NCBI RefSeq assembly: GCF_019645855.1
Contig: NZ_CP080999.1
Location: 682,001 to 746,000 of the forward strand
Source of the DNA: Mycobacterium malmoense
GTDB lineage: Bacteria > Actinomycetota > Actinomycetes > Mycobacteriales > Mycobacteriaceae
Direction of reading: 5' to 3'
Length of the DNA stretch: 64,000 nt
The notes beneath the pieces are model-generated. The model ran no database searches. It was not told the DNA's origin and worked only from the letters and a program-made list of their open reading frames with translations. This document shows positions 17,116 to 26,757 of this stretch, in pieces. Numbering within the stretch: position 1 is the stretch's first letter; each line of letters opens with the position of its first letter. Both the position numbers and the translations under genes were made by a program.

Positions 17116-17358
17116 ATGTGCTTTCGCGGCAACGCGTTTCAGTGTCCACCGCGTCACGATCCGGTGACCGCCGGTGCCCGACGACTGTATGGGCGCGGCA
17201 ATCCGCGGGCCGTCGACGCCGTCGCGCGCGCGGTTGCCGACCTGCCCTACGCCGTCGTGCGGCGCCACGCGTACGACGAGCCAATGCCGTCCTGGCTCGA
17301 AGCCGACGTCGCGGCGGCGGCGCGGGCGATGCTAAAGAGTTTTGGCGAACGCGCGTAA
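17116..17358 (+). CDS. possible small hypothetical protein
   Basis: 80 residues from an ATG 17 bp after the dehydrogenase stop, overlapping the convergent AAA ATPase gene by 27 bp. It contains ARRLYGRGNPRAVDAVARAV and MPSWLEADVAAAARAM. I do not recognise it; it has no good ribosome binding site and may be a remnant or a shadow. Confidence 0.3.
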   Translation: MCFRGNAFQCPPRHDPVTAGARRLYGRGNPRAVDAVARAVADLPYAVVRRHAYDEPMPSWLEADVAAAARAMLKSFGERA

Positions 17359-19497
17359 CGACTGCACCTGCGTGGGATCCAGCGAGGGGCGCACAGTGTC
17401 GCGGGCCGCCGCGAGGTCGGCGGCCGTCACGTCGGCGGCGTCGATGGATCGCCGCATGGCGGTGAGCGCGGCCTCGCGCAGCAGCGCCACGCAGTCGGCG
17501 GCGCTGTAGCCCTCGAGCGCGGCGGCCACCTCGTCGAGGTCGACGTCGGCGCTCAGCGGGATGGATTTGCCCGCGGTGCGCAGGATTTCGCGGCGGGCCG
17601 CGGCGTCGGGCGGTTCGACGAACACCATCCGCTCCAGCCGGCCCGGGCGCAGCAGCGCGGGGTCGATCAGGTCGGGCCGGTTGGTGGCGCCCAGCACCAC
17701 GACGTCGCGTAGCGGGTCGATCCCGTCGAGCTCGGTCAGCAGCGCGGCCACCACGCGATCGGTCACGCCGGAGTCGAAGCTCTGCCCGCGCCGGGGCGCC
17801 AACGCGTCCACCTCGTCGAGGAACACCAGCGACGGGGCGGAATCCCGGGCGCGCCTAAACAATTCACGCACGGCTCGCTCGCTGCTGCCCACCCACTTGT
17901 CCATCAGCTCGGAGCCTTTGACGGCGTGCACGCTCAGCTGGCCCGTGCTGGCCAGCGCGCGGACCACGAAGGTCTTGCCGCAGCCGGGCGGGCCGTACAG
18001 CAGCACCCCGCGCGGCGGATCGACGCCCAGCCGGGCGAAGGTGTCGGGATGCTGCAACGGCCACAACACCGCTTCGGTCAGGGCCTGCCTGGCCTCGGCC
18101 ATGTCGCCGACGTCGTCGAGCGTGATGTTGCCGACGGTCAACTCCTCACCGGCCGAGCGCGACAGCGGTCGGATGACGCTCAGCGCACCGACGAGGTCGT
18201 CCTGGTTCAGCTTCGGTGGTTGGCCGTCGGTGCTGGCCCGGGACGCGGCCCGCAGCGCGGCTTCGCGCACCAGCGCGGCCAGGTCGGCGACGACGAAACC
18301 CGGTGTGCGTCCGGCGATCTCATCAAGATCGAGATCGCCGACGGGCGCCGGTTTGAGCAGCGCCTCCAGCAGCGCCTTGCGGGTGGCGGCGTCCGGCAGG
18401 GGCAGGCCCAGCTCACGGTCGCACAGGTCGGGCGCCCGCAGCCGGGCATCGAGCTGGTCGGGTCGCGCGGAGGTGGCGATCAATGCGACGCCCTCGGTGG
18501 CGACGGCGGCGCGCAGCTCGCCCAGGATCAGGGCGGCCACCGGCTCGGCGGTGGCCGGCAGCAGGGCGTCGGCGTCGGCGATCAACAGCACGCCGCCGCC
18601 GTCGCGAACCTTCTTCACCGCCGAGGCAACGGTTTTCAGCCGGTCATCGGCGGCCAGCGCGCCAACCTCCGGGCCGTCCAGCTCGATCAGCCTGCGCCCG
18701 TCGCACACCGCGCGCACCAGCGTCACCTTGCCCACGCCGGCCGGACCCGACACCAGCACGCCCAGGTTGGCGCCCGCGCCCAAGGTCTTCAGCAGGTGCG
18801 GTTCGTCGAGCGAAAGCTTGAGCCATTCGGCGAGCTTGGCGGCCTGTGGCTGCGAGCCCTTGAGCTCCTCGACGAGGACCTCTGGGGTCCCGGTGCTGAG
18901 CTGCTCGTGCGGGGAGGCTCCGACGCCGGTGCCCCAGGTGACCAGCGAATTCGGCTGCACGCTGACCGGTCCCTCGGGGTCGGCGCCGGTGACGGTCAAC
19001 AGCTCGGAGGTCCAGCTGATCCCGACCGAGGCCGCCAGCGCACGGGTGGCGGCCGACGTCGACGTACCGGGGCCCAGGTCGCGGGGCAGCAGCGACACGG
19101 CGTCGCCGACCGTCATCACCTTGCCCAGCAGGGCCTGCCGCAGGGTGACCGGCGTAATCGATTGGGTGGCCAGCGTCGAGCCGCTCAGCGTCACCGACCG
19201 CGCGCCGCAGACAGTGACCGCGCTGACGATCACCGCGGTGCCCTCCCGCAGCCCGGCGTTGGACAGCGTCACGTCGTCGAGCAGCGCGGTGCCCACCGGG
19301 GTGCCCGGGCCCGCCAGGCCCGCGACCGCGGCCGTGGTCCGCGACCCGGTCAGCAACACCGCGTCCCACTCCCGAATGCCAAGGGCGGCAACGGCGCTCG
19401 GATGCAACCGGACCACGCCGCGGCGGGAGTCGACGGCGGAGGTGTTCAGCCGGGCGGTGAGGGTGAGCTGACCGCCCGCCGCGCCCGGGGCATTCAC
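17332..19497 (-). CDS. CDC48/p97-like double AAA ATPase, Rv0435c-like
   Basis: 721 residues from a GTG overlapping the pssA stop (GTGA). The N-terminal ~200 residues resemble a double-psi barrel substrate domain (SAVAALGIREWDAVLLTG). D1 has the Walker A GPAGVGKVT (251-259) and a weak Walker B (LLIADAD, 304-310). D2 is canonical: GPPGCGKTF (502-510), LVFLDEVDAL (557-566), GATNRPDLIDPALLRPGR with arginine finger. This layout fits a hexameric unfoldase in which D2 does most ATP hydrolysis. Substrates are unknown; the tight coupling to phospholipid genes is conserved with M. tuberculosis. Confidence 0.92.
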   Translation of the reverse strand: MNAPGAAGGQLTLTARLNTSAVDSRRGVVRLHPSAVAALGIREWDAVLLTGSRTTAAVAGLAGPGTPVGTALLDDVTLSNAGLREGTAVIVSAVTVCGARSVTLSGSTLATQSITPVTLRQALLGKVMTVGDAVSLLPRDLGPGTSTSAATRALAASVGISWTSELLTVTGADPEGPVSVQPNSLVTWGTGVGASPHEQLSTGTPEVLVEELKGSQPQAAKLAEWLKLSLDEPHLLKTLGAGANLGVLVSGPAGVGKVTLVRAVCDGRRLIELDGPEVGALAADDRLKTVASAVKKVRDGGGVLLIADADALLPATAEPVAALILGELRAAVATEGVALIATSARPDQLDARLRAPDLCDRELGLPLPDAATRKALLEALLKPAPVGDLDLDEIAGRTPGFVVADLAALVREAALRAASRASTDGQPPKLNQDDLVGALSVIRPLSRSAGEELTVGNITLDDVGDMAEARQALTEAVLWPLQHPDTFARLGVDPPRGVLLYGPPGCGKTFVVRALASTGQLSVHAVKGSELMDKWVGSSERAVRELFRRARDSAPSLVFLDEVDALAPRRGQSFDSGVTDRVVAALLTELDGIDPLRDVVVLGATNRPDLIDPALLRPGRLERMVFVEPPDAAARREILRTAGKSIPLSADVDLDEVAAALEGYSAADCVALLREAALTAMRRSIDAADVTAADLAAARDTVRPSLDPTQVQSLRAFAKTL

Positions 19498-20357
19498 CGC
19501 AACCGCCCGCTCGGCTTGCGCAGCCCTAGCCGGGCCATCGACCGCCGGTTGGGCTGGGCCCGACGGTCCGCGCGCCGGGCGGCGCGCCGTTGCTTGGGTT
19601 TGTCGTCCCACGCCTCGGGATGCGCGGCCAACCAGCGCTGGTTGCGGATCGCGAACGGGACGTGGCACAGGTAGGCGACGATGATCACCCAGATCAACAG
19701 GTAGGGGGCCAGCACCGCCGCCGCGGCGCAGATCGCCAGCACCGCCAGCAGCGGGGCCGCCCAGTTCGGCGGCACCGCCACCGCATGCATCTTTCTCATC
19801 GGGATCTTGCTGACCATCAGCACCGACGTCCCCGCCACCCAGATGCACAGGAACACCGGCGACGTCCACCAGCCCTCACCGAACTGCAGCTTGAGCCCGA
19901 TGAGGCCGATCATCGAGACCGCGCCCGCCGGCGCGGGCATCCCGACGAAGAATTCGTGCGCGTAGGCGGGCTGGGTCCCGTCGTCTTGCAGCGTGTTGTA
20001 CCTCGCCAACCGCAACACGACGCACACCGCGTACAACAGCACCACGATCCAGCCGGCCGGCGATTCGGCCAGCATCGTCACGTAGAGCACGATCGCGGGC
20101 GTCACCCCGAAGTTCACCGCGTCGGCCAGCGAGTCGATTTCCTCGCCCATCCGCGACTGGGCGTCCAGGATGCGGGCCACCCGGCCGTCCAGCCCGTCCA
20201 GGATGGCGGCCGCGGCGATCAGCGCCATCGCCGCTTTCGGCTGGTGCTCGAGGGCGAACTTGATCGAGGTCAACCCCGCGCAGATCGACAGCACCGTCAT
20301 CGCGCTGGGCAAAATCTGCAAGTTGACGGCCCGGCGGGCGCGGGGCTTGCTGATCAT
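19494..20357 (-). CDS. pssA: CDP-diacylglycerol-serine O-phosphatidyltransferase
   Basis: 287 residues, as in M. tuberculosis PssA. The CDP-alcohol phosphatidyltransferase signature DGLDGRVAR...[14 protein letters not shown] supplies the Asp residues that bind Mg and CDP. About eight membrane segments, then a very basic C-terminal tail ([13 protein letters not shown]). Makes phosphatidylserine, which the upstream psd product converts to phosphatidylethanolamine. Its ATG overlaps the psd stop (ATGA) and its stop overlaps the AAA ATPase start. Confidence 0.95.
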   Translation of the reverse strand: MISKPRARRAVNLQILPSAMTVLSICAGLTSIKFALEHQPKAAMALIAAAAILDGLDGRVARILDAQSRMGEEIDSLADAVNFGVTPAIVLYVTMLAESPAGWIVVLLYAVCVVLRLARYNTLQDDGTQPAYAHEFFVGMPAPAGAVSMIGLIGLKLQFGEGWWTSPVFLCIWVAGTSVLMVSKIPMRKMHAVAVPPNWAAPLLAVLAICAAAAVLAPYLLIWVIIVAYLCHVPFAIRNQRWLAAHPEAWDDKPKQRRAARRADRRAQPNRRSMARLGLRKPSGRLR

Positions 20358-21061
20358 GGCAGGTCGGCCAACACGGTCTCGCCGGCGATCGCGCGCTGGC
20401 CGACTTTCACGACCGGCTCCGTGCCCGCCGGCAAATAGGTGTCCAGCCGGGAGCCGAACCGGATCAGGCCGTAGGTGTCGCCGATCGACAGCTTGTCCCC
20501 GACGTGGGCGTCGCACACGATGCGGCGCGCCAGCAGCCCGGCGATCTGCACGACGACGATCTCGGCGCCGGTGTCGGTGCGGATCCGCAGGCTGGTGCGC
20601 TCGTTCTCGGCGCTCGCGGCGGGCAGATCGGCCGAGCCGAAGCGGCCCGGCTTATGTTGCACGGCAACGACTTCACCGCTGATCGGGGCGCGCTGCACGT
20701 GGGCATCCAGCAGCGAAAGAAAGATGCTGACCCGGAGCAGGGGCGCGTTGCCCATGCCGAGCTCGGCCGGCGGGGCCGCGGAATCGATCACGCAGATCAC
20801 GCCGTCGGCGGGCGCGACGACCGCGCCGGGCCGGGTGGGCGGCACCCGCGGGGGGTGACGGAAGAACGCCGCGCAGGCACCCGCCGCCAGCAAACCCGTC
20901 CGCCGCAGCCAGCGGTGGTTGCGTCCCGCCAGGGCCAGTCCCAGACCGGCGGCGATGAACGGCCGCCCGGCCGGGTGCACCGGCGGTATGGCGGAGCGCA
21001 CCAACTCCACGACGTGTTGCGGGCCTTCCCGAGAAGACGGGGTGCGGGGGCGTCGTGCCAC
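20354..21061 (-). CDS. psd: phosphatidylserine decarboxylase proenzyme
   Basis: 235 residues. Shows the Psd core [28 protein letters not shown] (active-site His), [13 protein letters not shown], and the cleavage site [10 protein letters not shown], where the serine of the Gly-Ser pair becomes the pyruvoyl group after self-cleavage. Two hydrophobic stretches near residues 35-65 anchor it to the membrane. Converts phosphatidylserine to phosphatidylethanolamine. It starts 28 bp after moeA2 and overlaps pssA, giving a moeA2-psd-pssA-AAA transcription unit. Confidence 0.95.
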   Translation of the reverse strand: MARRPRTPSSREGPQHVVELVRSAIPPVHPAGRPFIAAGLGLALAGRNHRWLRRTGLLAAGACAAFFRHPPRVPPTRPGAVVAPADGVICVIDSAAPPAELGMGNAPLLRVSIFLSLLDAHVQRAPISGEVVAVQHKPGRFGSADLPAASAENERTSLRIRTDTGAEIVVVQIAGLLARRIVCDAHVGDKLSIGDTYGLIRFGSRLDTYLPAGTEPVVKVGQRAIAGETVLADLP

Positions 21062-21089
21062 GCGGTCATCTTACGGAGCCCCGGCGGCC

Positions 21090-22319
21090 TTAGCTCAGAT
21101 CCCAGACCTGCAGCGGGGTTCCTGCCGCGACTTCCACGACGTCCTCCGGGATGTCCAACAGCCCGTTCGCCGACGCCAGCCACCGCAAATGGTGTGACCC
21201 CGGCGGGCCGTAGCCGGTGACGCTGCCGGTTTCGCGGTCCAGTACCGCGCGCCGGAACTGGCGTTTGCCGCGCGGTGAGGTCAGCGATTCGGCCAGCACC
21301 GCCGGCCGGCGCGGCCGCTCCGGATCGGGCAGGCCCATGGCCATCCGCAGCGCGGGCCGGATGAACACCTCGAAGGACACCAGCGCGCTGACCGGGTTGC
21401 CGGGCAGGGTGACGATCGTCGCGCCGGCTCCTTTTGTCCGTAAGCGCCCGATGCCCTGCGGCATTCCCGGTTGCATTGCCACCTTGACGAATTCGACTCC
21501 CCGGTCGCCCTCCCGGCCGAACGCGTCCTTGACCACCTCGTAGGCGCCGGCGCTGACCCCGCCGCTGGTGATGATCAGCTCCGCATCGGCGGCGTGCCGG
21601 TCAAGGATCGCGGTGAACTGCGCGACGTCGTCTTCGGCGGTCGCCACGGCGATCACGTCGGCGCCGGCGTCGCGCACGGCCCCGGCGAGCATGACCGAGT
21701 TGGACTCGTAGATCTGCCCCGGCCGCAGCGGGGTGCCCGGCGACACCAGCTCCGACCCGGTCGATATCACCAGCACCCGCTGGCGCGGGATCACCGGCAG
21801 CTCGGCCATTCCCAGCGCCGCGGCCAGGCCCAGCGCGGCCGGCGTCACGACCTGGCCCCTACTTAAGACGGTGGTGCCGGGGGCGACGTCCTCGCCGGCT
21901 CGCCGGATGTGCTTGCCGGGCGGGCCGGGCCGCCGGATCACCACCGATGCACCGCCGCTTTCCACACCGCCGTCGGTGTCCTCGACCGGCACGATGGCCG
22001 TCGCGCCGGCCGGCACCGGCGCGCCGGTCATGATGCGGTGCGCGGTCCCCTGTTGCAGCGTCAATGGGTCGGTGCGTCCGGCCGGGATGTCCTCGGCGAC
22101 CGGCAACACCACCGGCCGTTCGGGCGTGGCGCCCGAGGTGTCCTCGGCGCGCACCGCGTAGCCGTCCATCGCGGAGTTGTCGAAGACCGGCAGCGCCAGC
22201 CGCGCGACCACGTCGTCGGCCAACACGAGGCCCTGGGCCTCCGCCAGCTTTACCGTGACCGCCGGGCGGGCACGGATCATCTCCCTGACGATGCGCTGAT
22301 GTTCGTCGACTGACCGCAT
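21090..22319 (-). CDS. moeA2: molybdopterin molybdenumtransferase MoeA
   Basis: 409 residues with the full MoeA layout: PVFDNSAMDGYAVR, RIMTGAPVPAGATAIVPVEDT, the MoeA/MogA-like domain VLVISTGSEL...IYESNSVML, the TSGGVSAGAYEVVKDA loop, QPGMPQGIGRL and LPGNPVSALVSFEVFIRP, then domain IV. Inserts molybdenum into adenylylated molybdopterin. Position next to psd and pssA identifies it as the moeA2 (Rv0438c) copy. Upstream synteny breaks here: the M. tuberculosis neighbour is an SDR, whereas this window carries an accessory region. Confidence 0.95.
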   Translation of the reverse strand: MRSVDEHQRIVREMIRARPAVTVKLAEAQGLVLADDVVARLALPVFDNSAMDGYAVRAEDTSGATPERPVVLPVAEDIPAGRTDPLTLQQGTAHRIMTGAPVPAGATAIVPVEDTDGGVESGGASVVIRRPGPPGKHIRRAGEDVAPGTTVLSRGQVVTPAALGLAAALGMAELPVIPRQRVLVISTGSELVSPGTPLRPGQIYESNSVMLAGAVRDAGADVIAVATAEDDVAQFTAILDRHAADAELIITSGGVSAGAYEVVKDAFGREGDRGVEFVKVAMQPGMPQGIGRLRTKGAGATIVTLPGNPVSALVSFEVFIRPALRMAMGLPDPERPRRPAVLAESLTSPRGKRQFRRAVLDRETGSVTGYGPPGSHHLRWLASANGLLDIPEDVVEVAAGTPLQVWDLS

Positions 22320-22449
22320 CCGGCCATTATCGGCCCCGCCGCCGGGAGTGCTCGGGAAAGTCGGTGCTGCGCCGTCTTGAGCTGGTGTCGTGAGTCATTA
22401 ATTCGTCGGCTTGGCTACGGACTCGAGGATTTGGTCGGCGGTCTTGGGG

Positions 22450-23577
22450 TTAGGGGCGGGTTGCGGTGTTGTGTGAGTTGAGGTGTTCGGGTGTGGCGGG
22501 TGGTGGGTCAGCGGTGGTCGTGTTCGGTTGTCGAAAGGTGTTGTGCTCCTGGGTTTCGGTGCCGGGGTATAGGTGTCGGTAGGTTGATAGTGCTGTGGCT
22601 GGGCGTGATGCGGTGATCGCGCGTCCCATGTCGGTGGTGCTGACGTGAAGAACACCAGGGTCGGTGCATAGGAGTTGTCTGAGGTCGCGGCGGCTGGGTG
22701 CGTGTCGGTGCAGTCTGCGGATCCGCGCACGCTGGCACGTCCGGATGACTTCACGGGCATAGCGGGCGTTGCCGGCGACGTCGAGCAACGTGCCACTGCC
22801 GTACGGGATCGACCGCAACCGGGCCGCTTCGGCGCGCAGCAGATCCCACGCCGCGTCCTGCACCACCACCAACTGCTCCTTGCTGGCTACGCGGCGCCCA
22901 ATGGCAACGATTTCCTCAGGGGTGTAGCTAGCAAAAGCCACGGTGACGGGGAATCGGGCGGCCAGCCCGGCGTGGACTGTCAAGAAGTCCTGCATTGGGC
23001 GGGTATAGCCGGCGACGATGACCACGAACTCGTCGCGATACTGGGCCATGCACGTCAATAGCGTGTAGATCGCCTCCGCACCCCAAAAGTGGCCTTCGGT
23101 GTCGGGGGCTAGCCGGTAGGCCTCGTCGATGAACAGCACTCCGCCGCGTGCGTCGTCGCACACTTTCTTCATTCTTGTCGCGCTGTGCGATGGATCGCCT
23201 GTGGCGATGTCGCGGGCGGTGACTACGGTGATGTCTGGGCGCGTGATCATGCCCCACCCGAATAACACCTCGCCGACCACTCGGGCGAAGGTCCTTTTCG
23301 CCGTGCCTGGCGCACCCAGGAACACCATGTGGTTTTCCGGACGCGATGGCACTGTGCCCCCGTGCTCGACACCATGCCGGCCGACCTCAAGTGCGGTACG
23401 CCACATCGCGAATTGTGCTTTAGCATCGGCCAAACCGATTAATTCATCGATACGCGCCTGCGCCCACTCGAGAACCTCCTGACGCTCATGGGCCATCGCA
23501 GCACCCGTGTACGCGTCGCGACCGCCCAACACCGGCAGTGCCAGGTCCGACATCATGTGGACATTGCTGGTCGACAT
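22450..23577 (-). CDS. EccA-like AAA protein without TPR domain, altered Walker A
   Basis: About 375 residues. The middle matches the C-terminal CbbX-type AAA domain of the ESX chaperone EccA: IDELIGLADAKAQ, FLGAPGTAKRTFARVVGEV, GGVLFIDEAYRL (Walker B intact), FWGAEAIYTLLTCM, VVIVAGY, LAARFPVTVAF, YTPEEIVAIG and LLDVAGNARYAREVI. Two things differ from EccA: the N-terminal TPR half is missing, and the Walker A reads GAPGTAKRT instead of GPPGTGKTT, losing both the Gly before and the Thr after the lysine. The last ~80 residues are Arg/His/Thr-rich and unrelated. Several starts are possible (GTG 23613, ATG 23577, ATG pair near 23556). No other ESX genes are adjacent. Confidence 0.75.
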   Translation of the reverse strand: MSTSNVHMMSDLALPVLGGRDAYTGAAMAHERQEVLEWAQARIDELIGLADAKAQFAMWRTALEVGRHGVEHGGTVPSRPENHMVFLGAPGTAKRTFARVVGEVLFGWGMITRPDITVVTARDIATGDPSHSATRMKKVCDDARGGVLFIDEAYRLAPDTEGHFWGAEAIYTLLTCMAQYRDEFVVIVAGYTRPMQDFLTVHAGLAARFPVTVAFASYTPEEIVAIGRRVASKEQLVVVQDAAWDLLRAEAARLRSIPYGSGTLLDVAGNARYAREVIRTCQRARIRRLHRHAPSRRDLRQLLCTDPGVLHVSTTDMGRAITASRPATALSTYRHLYPGTETQEHNTFRQPNTTTADPPPATPEHLNSHNTATRP

Positions 23578-23723
23578 GTCCGCTACACCGGGTTCAACGC
23601 GGACTGGGCACACAGATCAGGCCAACACTTGCGTGCGGTAATACCCGCGGGTGGTAAGGAATTGACGCCACCACACCGCACCGCACCGCCGACCAGATCC
23701 GGATCATGGCAGTACCTCCAACA

Positions 23724-23770
23724 CCCGGTCGTAGTCGGCGAGACCGAACGGGTCACCGACTACGACCGGG
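23724..23770. terminator. 15-bp perfect hairpin downstream of the first GjpA-like gene
   Basis: CCCGGTCGTAGTCGG (23724-23738) and its exact complement (23756-23770) enclose a 17-nt loop. It lies between the GjpA-like gene and the EccA-like gene; there is no clear T-run, so it could be a terminator or a regulatory palindrome. Confidence 0.5.
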
Positions 23771-23831
23771 CGAAAGCCAAAGGGAGCCAACTATTGTCAC
23801 CCGCCTACGGCAACAGGCCCCTTGCTGGGAC

Positions 23832-25091
23832 TCATAACGCCGACAAAATATGCAGCGCAAGCGTTGAGAGATCGACCGACAGCGTCGTCGCGATCCTTGA
23901 GAGATCGACGGGCAACGACGCCGCGGTGGTTCCCAGTGCTCCTGCGATGTGTGTGCCCAGTGAGGGGCCCAATGAACCGGCGATGCCGGTGACCATGGCC
24001 GGGTCGAGCGTCTTGAGCACATCCGCGGACAGGCCGGGCAACCCACCCGACAGGCCAGCCACCACACTGCCGCCGCTTAGGGCCGCCGCCGCGCCTGCGG
24101 CGTTGCTGCCGCCAAAGAGTCCTTCGAGGGTATTGATTAGCTGGTTGATGGCGAGCTGCGGCGAGGGCCAACCATTGAGGAACTGGCTGACGAATTGCTG
24201 GGCTCCCGCCGACAGGCTGCCGCCATTCACGATGTTTTGACTATTAGGAGCGACGATAGCTTTCGCAAGAGCATTTGCAACACTCGAATACTCGGTGTAT
24301 AGACCGGCATATGGCCTATTGATAAGACCATATAGAGGGTTTGCTCCCCCGTTTAATCCATTAATAAATCCATTCAACGTTACGGGCGGAACATTGAGCA
24401 AGTTGAGGACTGCCCCAGCCAGATCTCCGCTGCTAGCTGAATTAATGGCCAGCTGTAGGCTGGATCCGAATGTTCCCGCGACATATCCTGGCGCGCCAAC
24501 AACATAAAGACCAAAATCCGTTACACCGGTGCTCAGCAGCGTGTTGACTGCATATCCGAAGTTCGTTGCCATATCTTTAGGGATATCCAACGTAGCTTCC
24601 ATTGGATACCCGATGTCAAAAAGGGGCTCAGTATAGAAAGCCGCGATCATGCTACTCATCCAACCGGCAACGTTGCCCGCAATCAGGTCGTTAGATCCCG
24701 AGTATAAGAGAGGCAGAAAATCGTAGGTCGAGGGTCCGGTGAAGTAATTGATAGCGTCGTTCGCGCCGATCTGCGTTGTCGAAACGTAGAGATTGCCGAA
24801 CTGAAGCCAGTTCGCTGCCAGCTGCTGCGCGGCGGGGAACGGAAGGCTGAGAAACTCCTGCGTTACCGTCTGCAGATTGGTCTGTGTTGTTTGGATGAGG
24901 TCCATCCAACTTTGGATGGGGTTGACGACCGTATCGGCCAGCGCTACTGCGCGGTGCTCGACATTAACCATGTGCTGCTGGATACCTTCAGCCACGTCGT
25001 TGGACACCGCCGGGGTTAGGGCGATTATGCTGGCGCCCAGTGCCGCGGCGCCCGCGGCCATGAGCGGCCGGAAAGCTATTCGCTGTTGCAT
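23832..25091 (-). CDS. GjpA-like exported protein, cassette copy 1
   Basis: 419 residues. N terminus MQQRIAFRPLMAAGAAALGA, then SIIALTPAVSND, a signal-peptide-like segment; this RPxxxAGxAxxGASxIALTP pattern matches the mycobacterial family annotated as outer membrane porin GjpA (from memory). Next comes a region with NPIQSWMDLIQTT, FPAAQQLAANWLQF and TGPSTYDFLPLL, a middle with AIVAPNSQNIVNGGSLS, and a Gly/Ala/Leu-rich tail ending LSTLALHILSAL. AAAGGATC precedes the ATG. It is the most divergent of three paralogues (others start at 28429 and 31475) and follows a PGRS protein gene as they do. Confidence 0.75.
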   Translation of the reverse strand: MQQRIAFRPLMAAGAAALGASIIALTPAVSNDVAEGIQQHMVNVEHRAVALADTVVNPIQSWMDLIQTTQTNLQTVTQEFLSLPFPAAQQLAANWLQFGNLYVSTTQIGANDAINYFTGPSTYDFLPLLYSGSNDLIAGNVAGWMSSMIAAFYTEPLFDIGYPMEATLDIPKDMATNFGYAVNTLLSTGVTDFGLYVVGAPGYVAGTFGSSLQLAINSASSGDLAGAVLNLLNVPPVTLNGFINGLNGGANPLYGLINRPYAGLYTEYSSVANALAKAIVAPNSQNIVNGGSLSAGAQQFVSQFLNGWPSPQLAINQLINTLEGLFGGSNAAGAAAALSGGSVVAGLSGGLPGLSADVLKTLDPAMVTGIAGSLGPSLGTHIAGALGTTAASLPVDLSRIATTLSVDLSTLALHILSAL

Positions 25092-25216
25092 GTGCTGTGA
25101 TCCTTTGCTATCGGTGGTCGGGATGTTCGTGGACTACTGGTGATGTGTCCCGCAATGAATTGGCTATAGGTTCGATATGGCTTCGACATGAGGCAATCCG
25201 TGCCTCTACTGAGGTG
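25092..25216. other. intercistronic gap, cassette 1
   Basis: 125 bp between the PGRS gene stop and the GjpA-like ATG on the same strand. Apart from the ribosome binding site I see nothing in it. Confidence 0.5.
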
Positions 25217-26575
25217 TTAGCCAGTGCCGTACGCGCCCTTGATACCATTTTGGCCGAGGAGCCCCGCTAGCCCGCCGGCTCCGCCGATGCCTTTGGTCAG
25301 GCCGCCGTTGCCGCCTATGCCACCGTTGCCCGCGAGTATCCCGCCGAGGCCGCCAGCCCCACCTGTGCCGCCGAACCTGGCGCCGCCGATCGCGCCGCCG
25401 ACACCCCCGGCACCCCCGTTACCGACCAGGAACCCACCGGCACCACCGCCGCCGCCGGTACCGGCTTGAGTCTTTCCGACGACGCCGACGCCCCCGGCAC
25501 CGCCGGCGCCGCCGTTACCGAACAGGAAGCCGCCAGGACCGCCTGCTCCGCCGACAGGACCCTTACTGGCGGTGGTGGCAACGGCGGCGCCGGCGGCGCC
25601 CCCGGCGCCCCCATTGCCCATCAGCATGCCGCCGGCACCGCCAAGCCCACCGGCGCCACCTGCCGCACCGGCGCCGCCTGCGCCGCCATTGCCGATCAAC
25701 CCGGCAGCACCGCCGGCCAAACCGCCTGGGTTGGTGGCGGTGCCGGCCGCGCCCGCCCCGCCATTGCCGAACAGGAACCCGCCGTCGCTGAGGTTGCCGC
25801 TCAATCCGAACTGGCCAAGCACGGTGGTGTTTTGGCCGGTGAAATTGTTGACGCCGTTGCCGATTAGATCGCGCCCGACCACGGCGACAAACGGTGCGTT
25901 GATCACCCCGTCCACTTGCTCACCAGCCGGGCTAGTGATCCAGCCCTGGCTGGCGGTGTACACCGCGGTATAGAAGTTGTCGAACGCTCCATAGATGAGG
26001 TTGTTCAGCGCAGTTTCGGGGGAGTCTGCCGCCGAGACCGCGGCGCTGAGACCGCCGACGTTGAGGGCGGCGGCCGCGCTAGCGTGCATGCTTTCCAGGG
26101 CGGCACTCAGTCCGCCGGCGTTGACGGCCGCGGCGGCGGAGGCATTAATGCTGTTGGTGATGGTCTCGAGGGCGCCTGCATGAATGCCTTGGAAGGCGGC
26201 GGTGCTGGCGTTGATGCTGTTGGTAATGCCTTCGAGCGTGGCCGTATGAATACCTTCGAAAGCGGCCGTGCCGGCACTGAGGCCATCCAGAGCGGCCGTG
26301 GTGCCTGCAGTAATACCTTCAAGAGCCGCGGTGCCCGCGTTAATACCGTCAAGGGCGGCTTGGCTGGCAGCTCCGATCACCGGCTGAATGATGGGGTCGA
26401 TGATCATGTCCAGCACGCCCGCACGGGCCGCCGGTGCGGGGGTGAGGGGGGTTATTGCGGCGGTCAAAAATGCGCTAGCGGTCGTGCCCACGCCGATGAC
26501 GCGGCGGCGGCGGTAGCGGGTCTGGGCGTAGTGGGAGCGGCGGTTTCGCCGCATGCGGTGCTGTGTGCGTTTCAA
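25217..26575 (-). CDS. PE-less PGRS protein with its own export signal, cassette copy 1
   Basis: 452 residues from a TTG that has AAGGAAGG at ideal distance; the third copy has ATG at this exact place, which fixes the start. The N terminus is very basic ([10 protein letters not shown]...RYRRRR) followed by [19 protein letters not shown] and a PAARA-GV cleavage site: a twin-arginine-like or Sec signal instead of a PE domain. Then a helical region of near-repeats ([19 protein letters not shown]), the PGRS linker motif [10 protein letters not shown], and about 200 residues of GNGGAGG repeats. Probably secreted or surface-exposed. Part of a bicistronic unit with the downstream GjpA-like gene. Confidence 0.8.
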   Translation of the reverse strand: MKRTQHRMRRNRRSHYAQTRYRRRRVIGVGTTASAFLTAAITPLTPAPAARAGVLDMIIDPIIQPVIGAASQAALDGINAGTAALEGITAGTTAALDGLSAGTAAFEGIHTATLEGITNSINASTAAFQGIHAGALETITNSINASAAAAVNAGGLSAALESMHASAAAALNVGGLSAAVSAADSPETALNNLIYGAFDNFYTAVYTASQGWITSPAGEQVDGVINAPFVAVVGRDLIGNGVNNFTGQNTTVLGQFGLSGNLSDGGFLFGNGGAGAAGTATNPGGLAGGAAGLIGNGGAGGAGAAGGAGGLGGAGGMLMGNGGAGGAAGAAVATTASKGPVGGAGGPGGFLFGNGGAGGAGGVGVVGKTQAGTGGGGGAGGFLVGNGGAGGVGGAIGGARFGGTGGAGGLGGILAGNGGIGGNGGLTKGIGGAGGLAGLLGQNGIKGAYGTG

Positions 26576-26578
26576 TTT

Positions 26579-26757
26579 GCGAGCCTTCCTTGACCGACAA
26601 CGGTGACGATGGATCAAAAACATAGCTGAGAATTACATTGACAAAATCGCGGCAACACAATAAGAAATGAACGCTCACGAGAGGTGTTGACAGCAAAACC
26701 CGGCCACAGTAAGAGCGAAATTATGACCGGACGCTGACCCCGTTACGGGAATTACCC
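26579..26757 (-). repeat. conserved leader of cassette 1
   Basis: Upstream region nearly identical to 29818-29999 and, over its first ~90 bp, to 32802-32960. The conserved block includes the ribosome binding site and presumably the promoter of the PGRS gene. I cannot assign -35/-10 boxes with confidence. Confidence 0.75.

Noticed and set aside
17561..19674. Two long plus-strand frames (about 580-640 codons) over the AAA ATPase gene
   Set aside because: Antisense to a protein with clear Walker A and B motifs; Ser/Arg/Pro-rich or Gln/Arg/Gly-rich shadow sequence.
25224..25973. Pro/Ala repeat proteins (APPAPP type) on the plus strand of the PGRS genes
   Set aside because: They are the reverse complement of Gly-Asn-Gly-Gly-Ala codons.
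26600..26740. TTGACA boxes reading to the plus strand in the cassette leaders
   Set aside because: They have only weak TAAGAA/TAAGAG partners and point away from the PGRS genes; no plus-strand gene follows.
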